From positions 2,765,501 through 2,829,500 of the forward strand of contig NZ_CP142362.1 of NCBI RefSeq assembly GCF_035918395.1: a DNA stretch of 64,000 nt, read 5' to 3'. The position numbers were made by a program, and so were the translations under genes. A model generated the notes under the pieces. The model made no database searches. It was not told where the DNA came from and saw only the letters and a list, made by a program, of their open reading frames with translations. Shown piece by piece: positions 38,709 to 48,529 of this stretch. The stretch comes from Mycolicibacterium sp. ND9-15. GTDB taxonomy: Bacteria > Actinomycetota > Actinomycetes > Mycobacteriales > Mycobacteriaceae. The stretch's first letter is position 1; each line of letters starts with the position of its first letter.

Positions 38709-39716
38709 GTGAACGTTTCCCAACTCGAATGGATCATCACGCTGAGCGTGACGATCGCCATTCTGCTGTTCGACGTGGTCGTGATCGGCCGTCGGCCGCA
38801 TGAACCGTCGAGACGGGAGACCGGGATCGCGCTGACGATCTACGTCGGGCTGGCGATCGCGTTCGGGTTGTGGACGTGGTTCTTCCACGGCAGCCGGTAC
38901 GGGGTCGAGTTCTTCGCCGGCTGGCTCACCGAGTACAGCCTGTCGGTGGACAACCTGTTCGTCTTCCTGATCATCATGGCCAGCTTCAACGTGCCCAGGA
39001 AGTACCAGCAGCAGGCGCTGCTCGTCGGCATCATCCTGGCGTTGATCTTCCGTGGCATCTTCATCGCGCTCGGTGCCGTGGCGATCAACCAGTTCTCGTG
39101 GGTGTTCTACATCTTCGCCGCGTTCCTGATCTATACGGCGATCAACCTGGCGCGCGACACCGATCACGAGGACGACGGCGACAACATCGTGGTCAGGTTC
39201 GCCCGCAACCACCTGAGCCTCACCGACAAGTGGGACGGCCTGAAGCTGTGGGTGAAGGAGAACGGCAAACGGCTGATGACGCCGATGTTCCTCGTCATCG
39301 TCGCACTCGGCACCACGGACCTGATCTTCGCGCTCGACTCCATCCCCGCCATCTACGGCCTGACCCGGGAGCCGTACCTGGTCTTCACGGCGAACGTGTT
39401 CGCGCTGATGGGTTTGCGCCAGCTTTACTTCCTGCTGGGCGACCTGCTCAAGCGGCTGGTGTATCTGTCCCAGGGGCTGGCGTTGATCCTCGGGTTCATC
39501 GGGGTGAAGCTGCTGCTGCACGCACTGCACGAGAACGAGGTGCCGTTCATCAACGGCGGCGAGCATGTCCCGGTGCCCGAGATCCCGACCCTGCTGTCGC
39601 TGGCGGTGATCGTCGTGACGCTGCTCATCACCACCGCGGCGAGCCTGTACAAGACGCGGATACACGACTTGAAGAACGCCGCGAACGGCGCCAGGAAATC
39701 GTTGGATTCGCGCTGA
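38709..39716 (+). CDS. terC: TerC-family membrane protein (Mn2+ export)
   Basis: A 335-residue polytopic protein of the TerC/Alx family, with about nine membrane helices. The two conserved acidic motifs are present: S-V-D-N-L-F-V-F in the first half and A-L-D-S-I-P-A in the second. Members export manganese, often to supply secreted metalloenzymes or avoid overload. The GTG at 38709 has CCGGAGG 4 nt upstream, which is the regulated element of the riboswitch; an ATG at 38604 falls inside the aptamer and is excluded. Confidence 0.93.
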   Translation: MNVSQLEWIITLSVTIAILLFDVVVIGRRPHEPSRRETGIALTIYVGLAIAFGLWTWFFHGSRYGVEFFAGWLTEYSLSVDNLFVFLIIMASFNVPRKYQQQALLVGIILALIFRGIFIALGAVAINQFSWVFYIFAAFLIYTAINLARDTDHEDDGDNIVVRFARNHLSLTDKWDGLKLWVKENGKRLMTPMFLVIVALGTTDLIFALDSIPAIYGLTREPYLVFTANVFALMGLRQLYFLLGDLLKRLVYLSQGLALILGFIGVKLLLHALHENEVPFINGGEHVPVPEIPTLLSLAVIVVTLLITTAASLYKTRIHDLKNAANGARKSLDSR

Positions 39717-39742
39717 GCGCTGGGTGCGAGGCTTTTCTGCGT

Positions 39743-39803
39743 CTCGAGCGCAAGCTCGTTCGCGCTGTCTCTCGGAATTCGGGTACAGAACCGTGCGCTC
39801 GAG
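39743..39803. repeat. Intergenic palindromic element, copy 1
   Basis: Perfect 10-bp arms CTCGAGCGCA and TGCGCTCGAG enclose 41 nt, between the convergent terC and regulator genes. Its right half is similar to the element at 43179-43234 (both end in AACCGTGCGCTC after a related ATTCG stretch). It may act as a terminator. Confidence 0.5.
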
Positions 39804-39812
39804 GCGTTTGAC

Positions 39813-42800
39813 TCAGCCGTGCTTGGCCGCTTCCTGGGCGAGCTGCACTCGCGACGTCAGGCCCAGTTTGGCGTAGATGTGGGTGAGATGAGCCTGGACG
39901 GTGCGAGGTGAGACGAACAGCCGTGCGGCTACCTCCTTGTTGCCCAGGCCCGCACTGACGAGTTTCACGACGTCGAGCTCGGCGCGGGTCAGCGACGCCC
40001 ACCCACTGCCCGCGCGTTTGCGCTCGCCGCGGCCGCGCTGCGCGTAGGCGATGGCCTCCTCGATACTCAGCGCGGCACCTTCATCCCAGGCGGCATCGAA
40101 GTCGTTGTCGCGCAGAGTTTCTCGCAGGGTGGCAGTGGTCGCTTGAGCGGCCGCGTCGAGCACCTTGAATCGCACTATGCCCATGTGTCGACGGGTCACG
40201 TCTGCTGCGCCCAAGAGGCGCGCCGCTGCCACTGGGTTGCCGGTTTGCGCCGCCACGGAAGCGAGGGAGTCGAGTGCGAAGGGCACGACGAGGTGGCCGC
40301 CGAGACAGGACGCCAGGTCGAGCGCCTGGTGGGCATCGTGTTCGGCGCAGTCGAGTTCGCCTTGCGCGACCTCCACGTAGGCGCGCGCCGCCAGCGCTAG
40401 CGATCGGCCGATCCCCGCCGTATGCGCAACTGCCTCATCGGCAGCGCGACGAGCCGCGTCGCGGTCGCCGCATGCCAACGGGCCCAGCGGCGTCCAGGCG
40501 AAAACGGAGGCGATGCGGGAATCGATACCTGTGAGCGCGCGGGCCTTGTTGTGCTCAGCCCATGCGGCTGCCGCGTCTCCCTCGGCGAGATGGATGTAAG
40601 CGAACCCCACGTGGACCGCGCCCTTGTAGTAGTCGAAGAGCTCGGACGCGTGGCGGAGGGCGGTGTCCGAGGCCACCCGAGCCCGGTCCACCTCTCCCAT
40701 GTAGGCCAGGGCGTAGGTCTGTATGACCGAGGTGTACATCGAGAACATCGAATCGCGACTGGTGGAGCAATCCTGGGCCAGCTCATCCAGCGTGACGACA
40801 GACTTTCGCAGGTCCCCGGCGAGGAGTTCTTCCCATGCCAGCGCCATATGGCACTGGCGTGACACGAAGGCATCACCGATCTCGGCGGCGATCCGGAGAC
40901 CCTCCTCGGCGGCCGCCTGGACGACGGCCGTCGTGCGGTCGCCGATGAAGCCGGCCAGCGCCTCCTGTGCTCGGATCTGACCCAGGATCCACGAATCACC
41001 CAGTTCTCGCGCCACGTCGGCGGCCTCGCTGAAGTACCGCCGGGCCGATTCGTCGGCAGCGGCGAACATTCCACAGGCGGTCAACGCCCGGGCCAGCTGT
41101 GCGGGATCTCCCAGCTCCCTGGCCAGTTCGAGGGTCTGTTCCACCTCGCTGGCGTGGTCGTTGGTGGCGAGGAAGGCAAGGAGGAGTGCCTTGTTCGCCG
41201 ACGCCCGCACGCGGGCCGCCGAGGCGCCCGCGGTCTGCGGGTCCGCGTCGGCAAGTGCGGCGCTCAACCAGCCGATCCCCTCCTGGATCCGGCCTCGGGT
41301 CAGCCACAGCGGTTGCAGCGACGACGCGAGCGTAAGCGCGCGCTCGACATCGCCGCGCTCCCGGCTCCACGCGAAAGCTGCTCGCAGATTGTCTATTTCG
41401 GCTTCGGCCCAATCGACATGCCGTTCGTGGTCGGCATCGGGCGGCCGGTCGAGAAGTGTGGCCGTCGCGGTGTAGTGATCGCGGTGGCGCGTCCGTATCT
41501 CGTCGCCTTCGCGGGACTCGTGCAGTTTCTCCTGGGCGTACTGCCGCACGGTCTCCAGCAGCCGGTACCGGGTGCCGCGCCGGCTGTCCTCGGCGACCAC
41601 GAGCGACTTGTCCACCAGCAGCGTGAGCTGGTCGAGCACCTGGTAGCGCTCGCTGTCGGCATCGCCTGCGCAAGCGTGCGCGGCGTCGACGTCGAAGCCG
41701 CCGAAAAATACTGCGAGCCTTCGGAACAACACCTGTTCCGGCTCGCTCAACAACGCGTGCGACCAGTCGACCGACGCGCGCAACGTCTGCTGGCGGCGCA
41801 CCGAGGTACGCGCGCCGCCCGTCAGCAGGCGGAACTGGTCATGCAGACTCTCGAGGATCTCGGTCGGCGACAACGCACGGATCCGGGCCGCCGCGAGCTC
41901 GATGGCCAGCGGAAGTCCGTCGAGCCGGCGACAGATCTCGGTCACCGCCTCGGCATTCTCGACCGTGACGTGAAAGTCGGGCTTGACCCGCCGTGCGCGG
42001 TCGGTGAACAAGGCGATAGCGTCGTCGGCCAGCGACAACGACGGCACCCGCCAGCTCACCTCACCCGTCACGCCGATCGGCTCGCGGCTCGTGGTGAGCA
42101 GGGTAAGCGCCGGGCAGCTGCCCAGCAGCGCGATGACCAGTTCCGCGCTGGCGTCGAGCAGGTGCTCGCAGTTGTCGAGCAGGATCAACATCCGGCGCTC
42201 GCGGATGAACCGCAGCAGTACGTCCATCGTCGGCTGCCCGGGCTGGTCGGGCAGTCCCAGCGCACGCGCGGTCGCCACGGGCACCACATCGGGGTCGGTG
42301 ATCGGCGCCAGGTCGACGTAGTACACACCGTCGGTGAACCCGCTGGCCATCTCGGCGGCGACCTGCACCGCCAACCGCGTCTTGCCCGCCCCGCCCGCGC
42401 CGGTCAGGGTGACGAGCCGGTTGCCGGTGAGGGCCTCGCGGATACCGCCGATTTCCTTCTTGCGTCCGATGAAGCTCGACAGCTGAACCGGAAGATTCTC
42501 GGCCGCAACCACATTCGCGGTGCGCAGCGGCGGGAACTCGTTGTGCAGATCAGGGTGGCAGAGCTGGATCACCCGTTCCGGGCGAGGCAGGTCGCGCAGT
42601 GGGTGTGTGCCGAGATCGTCGAGTGTCACGTCCGACGGAAGTTGGTCGATCACAAGCGGTTCCGTCGCACCCGAGAGCACGGTCTGTCCGCCGTGCGCCA
42701 GGTTGCGCAAGCGCGCGGTGCGATTGACCGTCGGTCCGATGTAATTGCCCTCGTCACGTAGATGGACGTCACCGGTGTGGATTCCGATGCGCAGCTTGAG

Positions 42801-43106
42801 CGGCGCCAACTGCGCGCGCTGCAATGCGAGGGCGCAAGACACCGCATCGGCGGCGCGGGCGAACGCGATGACGAAGCTGTCTCCCTCGCCCTGCTCGACA
42901 GGCCGCACCCCGCGGTGAGCATCGGCCGCATCGGCCAGGGCCCGGTCCAGGCGCGCGACCGCGGCCGTCATCGCGTCGGGCTGGGTTTCCCACAACCGAG
43001 TCGAACCTTCGACATCGGCCAGCAGCAACGTGACCGTTCCAGTCGGAAGCTCGCTCATGTCCGGGCCAATATCGCTCGAGCTGGTTTCGCTCATGCTAGC
43101 CAGCAT
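39813..43106 (-). CDS. Cyclase - STAND ATPase - LuxR regulator
   Basis: A 1097-residue multidomain regulator of the mycobacterial Rv0386/Rv1358/Rv2488c group. Residues 20-190 are a class III cyclase domain with the metal Asp31 (A-D-V-E-G-S-T) but Gln72 and Asn121 in place of the substrate-binding Lys and Asp; the same Gln-Asn pair occurs in Rv0386. Residues about 220-500 form an NB-ARC/STAND ATPase with G-A-G-G-A-G-K-T, L-L-D-N-C-E-H and G-L-P-L-A-I-E-L. TPR-like helices follow, and a LuxR helix-turn-helix closes the protein (L-T-R-A-E-L-D-V-V-K-L-V). Starts at ATG 43106, 43094 or 43055 are possible. No target gene is adjacent; ligand unknown. Confidence 0.88.
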   Translation of the reverse strand: MLASMSETSSSDIGPDMSELPTGTVTLLLADVEGSTRLWETQPDAMTAAVARLDRALADAADAHRGVRPVEQGEGDSFVIAFARAADAVSCALALQRAQLAPLKLRIGIHTGDVHLRDEGNYIGPTVNRTARLRNLAHGGQTVLSGATEPLVIDQLPSDVTLDDLGTHPLRDLPRPERVIQLCHPDLHNEFPPLRTANVVAAENLPVQLSSFIGRKKEIGGIREALTGNRLVTLTGAGGAGKTRLAVQVAAEMASGFTDGVYYVDLAPITDPDVVPVATARALGLPDQPGQPTMDVLLRFIRERRMLILLDNCEHLLDASAELVIALLGSCPALTLLTTSREPIGVTGEVSWRVPSLSLADDAIALFTDRARRVKPDFHVTVENAEAVTEICRRLDGLPLAIELAAARIRALSPTEILESLHDQFRLLTGGARTSVRRQQTLRASVDWSHALLSEPEQVLFRRLAVFFGGFDVDAAHACAGDADSERYQVLDQLTLLVDKSLVVAEDSRRGTRYRLLETVRQYAQEKLHESREGDEIRTRHRDHYTATATLLDRPPDADHERHVDWAEAEIDNLRAAFAWSRERGDVERALTLASSLQPLWLTRGRIQEGIGWLSAALADADPQTAGASAARVRASANKALLLAFLATNDHASEVEQTLELARELGDPAQLARALTACGMFAAADESARRYFSEAADVARELGDSWILGQIRAQEALAGFIGDRTTAVVQAAAEEGLRIAAEIGDAFVSRQCHMALAWEELLAGDLRKSVVTLDELAQDCSTSRDSMFSMYTSVIQTYALAYMGEVDRARVASDTALRHASELFDYYKGAVHVGFAYIHLAEGDAAAAWAEHNKARALTGIDSRIASVFAWTPLGPLACGDRDAARRAADEAVAHTAGIGRSLALAARAYVEVAQGELDCAEHDAHQALDLASCLGGHLVVPFALDSLASVAAQTGNPVAAARLLGAADVTRRHMGIVRFKVLDAAAQATTATLRETLRDNDFDAAWDEGAALSIEEAIAYAQRGRGERKRAGSGWASLTRAELDVVKLVSAGLGNKEVAARLFVSPRTVQAHLTHIYAKLGLTSRVQLAQEAAKHG

Positions 43107-43178
43107 GCGGCGCCGTTGATCGCCGAAACATCAGCGAAAACGCCAATTGTTCGCACGCCGGATGCGTACGCCACCGCG

Positions 43179-43234
43179 GAGCGCACGCCTGTGGACGGGG
43201 TTACTCGGGATTCGCGTGCGACAACCGTGCGCTC
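43179..43234. repeat. Intergenic palindromic element, copy 2
   Basis: Nine-bp arms GAGCGCACG and CGTGCGCTC enclose 38 nt, between the regulator gene and the uraD-like gene. It shares its right half with copy 1 at 39743-39803, so the regulator gene is bracketed by related elements. Confidence 0.5.
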
Positions 43235-43246
43235 AGTGCGCGCGGT

Positions 43247-43777
43247 TCACCAGTTGTCGTAGCCGCCCTCGGGTCCCAGCATGCGTCCAAGCCTCGTGCG
43301 GTTGATGCGGGCCAACTCGTTGCGGACGACCTTGCGCTCGGTCTCGACGTCGTTGTGCATCCGGTCGGTGATCGTCGCGAGCAGCTGTTCGGCGTCGTAG
43401 CCGTTGATGAACATCACGAAGCCGAAGCCGAAATGCTCGAGGTAGCGTTTCGAGGCCTGCGCCAGTCGCTCCATCACCTCGGGCTGGTCGCACCAGATCG
43501 CGCACTGTTCGGCGGCCGACTTCCCGCTGCCCGGCCGCCGCCCGATGTCGGGGTACGCCTGCAGCATCGTGCCGACGGAATCCTCGCCCAAGCCGAACAG
43601 CGACGCGTCGGCCTCACGGAACAGTGCGTCGTGGTCGGCGTACGGCCGGCCCCGCGCCAGATCGGCGGCCAGCGGCACGCTGTAGCAGCATTCGTATACG
43701 GCATGCACCGCCCTGCGCATCGGCATTGCGTTGAACGCCTCGAGGCCGATCCCCTGATGGAGCAACACGCAGATCAT
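43247..43777 (-). CDS. OHCU decarboxylase (UraD)-like protein, His replaced
   Basis: A 176-residue helical protein of the 2-oxo-4-hydroxy-4-carboxy-5-ureidoimidazoline decarboxylase family, which completes urate breakdown to allantoin. The N-A-M-P start, the A-D-H-D-A-L segment, the F-G-F-G-F-V-M-F-I-N block and the C-terminal R-N-E-L-A-R-I-N-R-T-R-L helix are all family-like. The catalytic His of the A-H-P-x-I-G motif is Tyr75 here (Q-A-Y-P-D-I-G). No urate oxidase or hydroxyisourate hydrolase gene is near. Either the enzyme is inactive or it has another role. The ATG at 43777 lacks a ribosome site. Confidence 0.8.
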   Translation of the reverse strand: MICVLLHQGIGLEAFNAMPMRRAVHAVYECCYSVPLAADLARGRPYADHDALFREADASLFGLGEDSVGTMLQAYPDIGRRPGSGKSAAEQCAIWCDQPEVMERLAQASKRYLEHFGFGFVMFINGYDAEQLLATITDRMHNDVETERKVVRNELARINRTRLGRMLGPEGGYDNW

Positions 43778-43859
43778 GATCGGACGCGAGCGGGACGTCC
43801 GGGTTACGCCGTGTTACGGCGAGGGAAAAATATCCGCCGTCGGTGCTGTCAGTGCCGAG

Positions 43860-44348
43860 TCAGTGCCCGGACTTCTTGAACCGCTCCACCGACGCCCGAA
43901 GTTCGGCCTCGGCCTCCGCACGGCCAACCCAGTCGGCGGCCTTGACGTACTTGCCCGGCTCGAGGTCCTTGTAATGCACGAAGAAGTGCTTGATGGCCTC
44001 CAGTTCGAAGGAGGGGACGTCGGAGAGGTCCTGGATATGGTCCCAGCGAGGGTCGCCGACGGGCACGCACAACAGTTTGTCGTCGCCGCCGGCCTCGTCG
44101 ATCATCTGGAACATCGCGACCGGCCGGGCCTCGACGATGCAGCCGGGGAACACCGACTCGGTCATCAGCACCAGTGCGTCGAGCGGGTCGCCGTCCTCAC
44201 CGAGCGTGTCTTCGAAGAACCCGTAATCCGCGGGATACGCCATCGACGTATACAGGTAGCGGTCCAACTTCACCCGGCCGGTGTCGTGGTCCACCTCGTA
44301 TTTGTTGCGCGAACCCTTGGGAATCTCGATTACTACGTCGAATTGCAC
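43860..44348 (-). CDS. ppa: Inorganic pyrophosphatase
   Basis: Family I soluble pyrophosphatase, 162 residues (Rv3628). The signature D-G-D-P-L-D-A-L-V with the metal-binding Asp residues is present, along with [11 protein letters not shown] at the N-terminus and D-W-V-G-R-A near the end. GTG 44348 is preceded by AAGGAG 8 nt away. It removes pyrophosphate made by biosynthesis, including the adenylation reactions. Divergent from dacB with a 114-nt promoter region. Confidence 0.96.
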   Translation of the reverse strand: MQFDVVIEIPKGSRNKYEVDHDTGRVKLDRYLYTSMAYPADYGFFEDTLGEDGDPLDALVLMTESVFPGCIVEARPVAMFQMIDEAGGDDKLLCVPVGDPRWDHIQDLSDVPSFELEAIKHFFVHYKDLEPGKYVKAADWVGRAEAEAELRASVERFKKSGH

Positions 44349-44462
44349 CGCTGCGGCTCCTTGCCCTGTGCTCTGGTACCGGGTCGTCCTGTGAGAACGC
44401 GGGTCAACCTTAATGGAGCGATACGCTGCTGTACGGGGGCGGTCTAGTTGAGCAGGAGAGTC

Positions 44463-45842
44463 ATGCGGCCCACTCAGTGGCGGCGAACCACGCATGTGGC
44501 GATCGGCGCGACGGTATTGGCGCTGGTCGCCGTCGTCGTGCTGGTGGCCGCGCTGCTCACGGCGGGTCCGTCCACCGAAGCCTCGGCCGGCAAGCCGACG
44601 CCCGCGGCCGCGACCGCGAACCCAAGTATCGTGCCGGTCGCCGACTCTGCGCCCAAGCCGCTGCCGGACCGGTTGGCTGCCGCGCTCGCGCCGGCGCTGG
44701 CAGACCCGAACCTCGGTGATCTCACCGGCCGTGTCACCGACGCGATCACCGCGGCCCCGCTGTGGGAGCGGGGCGCCGACGTGCCGATGCAGCCGGCGTC
44801 GACGAACAAGACGTTGACCGCCGCCGCGGCGTTGCTGGTACTGGATCGCGACGCCCGGCTGACCACGCGCGTCTTCAGCGGCAGCAGGCCCGGGGTGGTG
44901 GTACTCAAGGGCGGCGGCGACCCGACGCTGTCGGCGGCCGCCGCCGGCGAGGACACCTGGTACCGCGACGCGGCCCGGATCAGCGACCTAGCCGACCAGG
45001 TGCGCGGCAGCGGCATCGAGGTGACGGCCGTCCAGGTCGATGTCAGCGCATACAGCGGACCGACCATGGCGCCGGGCTGGGATCCACTCGACATCGACGG
45101 CGGCGACATCGCGCCGATGGAGTCGGTCATGCTCGACGGTGGCCGCACCCAGCCGGTGAGCGTCGACTCGGCACGGTCCCGGACGCCTGCGCTGGACGCC
45201 GGCCGGGCGCTGGCGGTGGCGCTGCGGATCGACCCGGCGAAGGTGAGCATGGCGCCCGGCAGCGCGGCCGGCGGCAAGGAGATCGCCGCCGTTTCGTCCC
45301 CGCCACTGATTTCGCGGCTGCGCGACATGATGAACCCCTCCGACAACGTGATGGCCGAGGCGATCGGCCGCGAGGTCGCCGCGGGACTCAACCGGCCGGA
45401 AAGCTTCGAAGGCGCCGTCGGCGCGACACTCAGCGCGCTCGAGGACGCCGGGATCGACACCACCGGCGCGAGGTTGTTCGACTCGAGCGGACTCTCCGTC
45501 GACGACCGCCTCACCGCGGAGACACTGGACGAGGTGGTCCAAGCCGCGGCCGGAAGCGACCGGCCGAAGCTGCGACCGCTGGTCGACCTGTTGCCGATCG
45601 CCGGGGGCAGCGGAACACTCTCGAACCGCTATCTGGACACCGACATCGTCAAACCCGCCGCTGGTTTCCTGCGCGCCAAGACCGGGTCGCTCACCGGCAC
45701 CAACTCATTGGCGGGCATTGTCACCGACGCGAGTGGGCGGGTGCTCACGTTCGCTTTGATCTCCAACAACGCGGGCCCGACCGGACGCATCGCGCTCGAC
45801 AACCTGGCCGCCACTTTACGAAAGTGCGGATGCAGCCGATGA
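44463..45842 (+). CDS. dacB: D-alanyl-D-alanine carboxypeptidase DacB (PBP4 type)
   Basis: Peptidase family S13, 459 residues (Rv3627c), acting on peptidoglycan peptides in the periplasm. A membrane anchor or signal sequence is at residues 13-37. The penicillin-binding motifs are S-T-N-K (catalytic Ser and Lys), S-D-N and K-T-G. The ATG at 44463 has AGGAGA 4 nt before it; a TTG at 44448 would add five residues. It overlaps the DUF2342 gene by 4 nt. Confidence 0.92.
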   Translation: MRPTQWRRTTHVAIGATVLALVAVVVLVAALLTAGPSTEASAGKPTPAAATANPSIVPVADSAPKPLPDRLAAALAPALADPNLGDLTGRVTDAITAAPLWERGADVPMQPASTNKTLTAAAALLVLDRDARLTTRVFSGSRPGVVVLKGGGDPTLSAAAAGEDTWYRDAARISDLADQVRGSGIEVTAVQVDVSAYSGPTMAPGWDPLDIDGGDIAPMESVMLDGGRTQPVSVDSARSRTPALDAGRALAVALRIDPAKVSMAPGSAAGGKEIAAVSSPPLISRLRDMMNPSDNVMAEAIGREVAAGLNRPESFEGAVGATLSALEDAGIDTTGARLFDSSGLSVDDRLTAETLDEVVQAAAGSDRPKLRPLVDLLPIAGGSGTLSNRYLDTDIVKPAAGFLRAKTGSLTGTNSLAGIVTDASGRVLTFALISNNAGPTGRIALDNLAATLRKCGCSR

Positions 45843-46900
45843 CTACCACCACGAAGTCCACGCTTTCTGTCGGTCGCGCCGTCGACTGGAAATTCGCGGC
45901 CACCGTCGGGGAGAAGTTGGCCCGTCCCAGTCCGGCGTCCACCGACTACACGCGGAACCAGGTGATCGAGCAGTTGGCCGAGGCGTCGCGCACGGCCGAA
46001 CTGCCGGTGCGCGAGGTCACCGGCATGACCGAGGGCAGCGAGATCCCCGAGGCCCGAATCGTGGATCGGCCGCAGTGGATCCGCGCGGCCACCCAGTCGA
46101 TGCGGGTGATGACCGGGGGGTCGGAGAACCCCAGAGGCTTCATCAGCGGACGCATCACCGGGGCGCAGACGGGCGCGGTGCTGGCGTTCATCTCCTCGGG
46201 CATCCTCGGCCAGTACGACCCGTTCGGTCCCGGCGGCGGCGAACTGCTGTTGGTCTACCCCAACGTGATCGCCGTCGAACGGCAGCTGCGGGTGCAGCCC
46301 TACGACTTCCGGCTCTGGGTCTGCATGCATGAGGTCACGCACCGCGTGCAGTTTCGCGCCAACCCGTGGCTGGTCGACCACATGTCCCGGGCACTCGCGG
46401 TACTCACTGAAGAAGGCACCGATGACATCACCGAGATAGCTTCGCGACTGGCAGAATTCGTGCGCAGCCGGCGAAAAGATGCCGACATCGATGTCGCCGA
46501 AGCGAATTCGAGTGGCATCGTCGGGCTGCTGCGGGCGGTGCAGTCCGAGCCGCAGCGTGAGGCGCTCGACCGACTACTGGTGCTGGGCACGCTGTTGGAA
46601 GGCCACGCGGAGCACGTGATGGACGCCGTCGGTCCGGCGGTGGTGCCGTCGGTGGCCACCATCCGCAGGCGGTTCGACGAACGGCGCCGGCGCAAGCAGT
46701 CGCCACTGCAGCGTGTGGTGCGCGCACTGCTGGGAGTCGACGCCAAGATCAGCCAGTACACCCGCGGCAAGGCGTTCGTCGACCACGTGGTGTCCACCGT
46801 CGGGATGGACCGGTTCAACACCGTGTGGTCGAGTCCCGAAACACTGCCGCTACCAATCGAAATCGACGAGCCGCAACGATGGATCGACAGGGTGCTGTAG
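45839..46900 (+). CDS. Zinc-dependent metalloprotease-like protein (DUF2342)
   Basis: A 353-residue cytoplasmic protein, equivalent to Rv3626c. It contains C-M-H-E-V-T-H-R-V-Q-F with the H-E-x-x-H zinc site and a later E-G-H-A-E-H segment that probably supplies the third ligand. The family is actinobacterial and is named after a loose association with coenzyme F420 genomes; a substrate has not been shown. The start may be ATG 45839, overlapping dacB by 4 nt, or ATG 45830. It overlaps tilS by 22 nt. Confidence 0.88.
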   Translation: MTTTTKSTLSVGRAVDWKFAATVGEKLARPSPASTDYTRNQVIEQLAEASRTAELPVREVTGMTEGSEIPEARIVDRPQWIRAATQSMRVMTGGSENPRGFISGRITGAQTGAVLAFISSGILGQYDPFGPGGGELLLVYPNVIAVERQLRVQPYDFRLWVCMHEVTHRVQFRANPWLVDHMSRALAVLTEEGTDDITEIASRLAEFVRSRRKDADIDVAEANSSGIVGLLRAVQSEPQREALDRLLVLGTLLEGHAEHVMDAVGPAVVPSVATIRRRFDERRRRKQSPLQRVVRALLGVDAKISQYTRGKAFVDHVVSTVGMDRFNTVWSSPETLPLPIEIDEPQRWIDRVL

Positions 46901-47868
46901 CCGCGCTGCGGTCGGCGATCGCGGGGTTCGACCGCGACTTCGGCGCCGGCGAGGACCGCTGGTGCGTCGCACTGTCCGGGGGTGCGGACTCGCTCGCGTT
47001 GACCGCGGTGGCGGCGGGCATGAAATCGACCACCGCATTGATCGTCGATCACCAGCTGCAGCCGAACTCCGCGGCCGTCGCGGAAACCGCGCGACAGCAG
47101 GCGCTTTCAGTGGGATGTGTTGCCGTGCAGGTCATTCGCGTCGATGTCGGAGCGGCGGGCGGCCCTGAGGCGGCGGCGCGTATCGCCCGCTACCGTGCCC
47201 TGGAAGCGGCGCGGAACGGACTGCCGGTGCTGCTCGGGCACACGCTGGACGATCAAGCTGAGACGGTGCTGCTGGGGTTGGGCCGCGGCTCGGGACCGCG
47301 GTCGATCGCCGGCATGCGACCGTGCGACCCGCCGTGGTACCGGCCCCTGCTCGGTGTCCGGCGCGCGGTGACTCGGGCCGCGTGCGCCGAACTCGGCCTG
47401 ACACCGTGGCACGACCCGCACAACACCGACCGCCGGTTCACCCGGGTCCGGCTGCGGGAAGAGGTGCTGCCCCTGCTCGAAGACGTACTCGGCGGTGGGG
47501 TGGCCGAGGCGCTGGCGCGCACCGCAGTCGCGCTGCGCGCCGATACCGACACCCTCGACGAACTCGCCGACCGCGCGCTGACCGGGCTTCGCCGCGACGA
47601 CGCCCTCGACGCCGCGGAGCTGGCTGAACTACCGGAAGCGCTGCGGCGCAGGGTGATTCGTTGCTGGTTGCTTGACGGGGGCGCCAGCGGACTCACCGAC
47701 AAACAGATTCGCGGGGTGGACACCCTGGTCACGGCCTGGCGAGGCCAGGGCGGGGTCGCGGTCGGGTCGCCGCTTCGCGACCGACGGCTGGTCGCAGGCC
47801 GCCGCGACGGCATGCTGACCCTGCACACAGAGCCGGTGGGAACCATGAAAAACTGTGCCCGTGCCTGA
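46879..47868 (+). CDS. tilS: tRNA(Ile)-lysidine synthetase
   Basis: ATP-dependent enzyme (329 residues, Rv3625c) that converts the wobble C34 of tRNA-Ile(CAU) to lysidine so that it reads AUA. The PP-loop S-G-G-A-D-S is near residue 33; [12 protein letters not shown] and P-W-H-D-P-H-N-T-D follow. It overlaps the preceding gene by 22 nt and hpt by 14 nt; this tilS-hpt(-ftsH) arrangement is ancient in bacteria, but here ftsH lies 5 kb further on. Confidence 0.95.
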   Translation: MDRQGAVAALRSAIAGFDRDFGAGEDRWCVALSGGADSLALTAVAAGMKSTTALIVDHQLQPNSAAVAETARQQALSVGCVAVQVIRVDVGAAGGPEAAARIARYRALEAARNGLPVLLGHTLDDQAETVLLGLGRGSGPRSIAGMRPCDPPWYRPLLGVRRAVTRAACAELGLTPWHDPHNTDRRFTRVRLREEVLPLLEDVLGGGVAEALARTAVALRADTDTLDELADRALTGLRRDDALDAAELAELPEALRRRVIRCWLLDGGASGLTDKQIRGVDTLVTAWRGQGGVAVGSPLRDRRLVAGRRDGMLTLHTEPVGTMKNCARA

Positions 47869-48445
47869 GCAACCCGCCGAGCTGTATTCCGGCGACATCA
47901 AGTCGGTGCTGCTGTCCTCCGACGAGATTCAGGACAAGATCGCCGAGCTCGGGGCACGCATCGGCGAGGAATACCGCGACGCCGTCGAGGCCAATGGCCA
48001 AGATCTGCTACTGGTCACCGTGCTCAAGGGTGCGGTGTTCTTCGTCACCGACCTCGCGCGCGCCATCCCGCTGCCGACGCAGCTGGAGTTCATGGCGGTC
48101 AGCTCGTATGGCTCGTCGACGTCGTCGTCCGGTGTGGTGCGCATCCTCAAGGATCTCGACCGCGACATCAACGACCGCGACGTGCTGATCGTCGAGGACA
48201 TCGTCGACTCCGGCCTCACCCTGTCGTGGTTGCTGCGCAACCTCGCGACCCGCCATCCCCGCTCGCTGCGGGTGTGCGCGCTGCTGCGCAAACCCGAGGC
48301 GGTGCGCGCCGACGTCGACATCGCGCACGTCGGGTTCGACATCCCCAACGAGTTCGTCGTCGGCTACGGCCTGGACTACGCCGAGCGCTACCGCGACCTC
48401 AACTACATCGGCACGCTGGACCCGAAGGTGTACGAGCAGCACTGA
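47855..48445 (+). CDS. hpt: Hypoxanthine-guanine phosphoribosyltransferase
   Basis: Purine salvage enzyme, 196 residues (Rv3624c). The PRPP-binding loop [13 protein letters not shown] is present, with the L-K-G pyrophosphate loop (V-L-K-G-A-V-F-F) and the flexible [10 protein letters not shown] loop. GTG 47855 or GTG 47861 can start the protein; both lie within the end of tilS. Confidence 0.95.
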   Translation: MPVPEQPAELYSGDIKSVLLSSDEIQDKIAELGARIGEEYRDAVEANGQDLLLVTVLKGAVFFVTDLARAIPLPTQLEFMAVSSYGSSTSSSGVVRILKDLDRDINDRDVLIVEDIVDSGLTLSWLLRNLATRHPRSLRVCALLRKPEAVRADVDIAHVGFDIPNEFVVGYGLDYAERYRDLNYIGTLDPKVYEQH

Positions 48446-48447
48446 AC

Positions 48448-48496
48448 GGCTTCCTCGCGAGACTGCGTCTACGCAGGAAAAGTTCGAGTAGAAGCC
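48448..48496. repeat. Intergenic hairpin element after hpt
   Basis: Outer arms GGCTTC and GAAGCC surround an inner perfect hairpin CTGCGT-CT-ACGCAG. Read on the minus strand it contains CTTTTCCTGCGT, which resembles CTTTTCTGCGT just before palindromic element 1 (39733). It may belong to a dispersed intergenic repeat family or serve as terminator for hpt. Confidence 0.35.
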
Positions 48497-48529
48497 TGCC
48501 GGAATACCGTTTCGGCGCAAGATGGGGGC

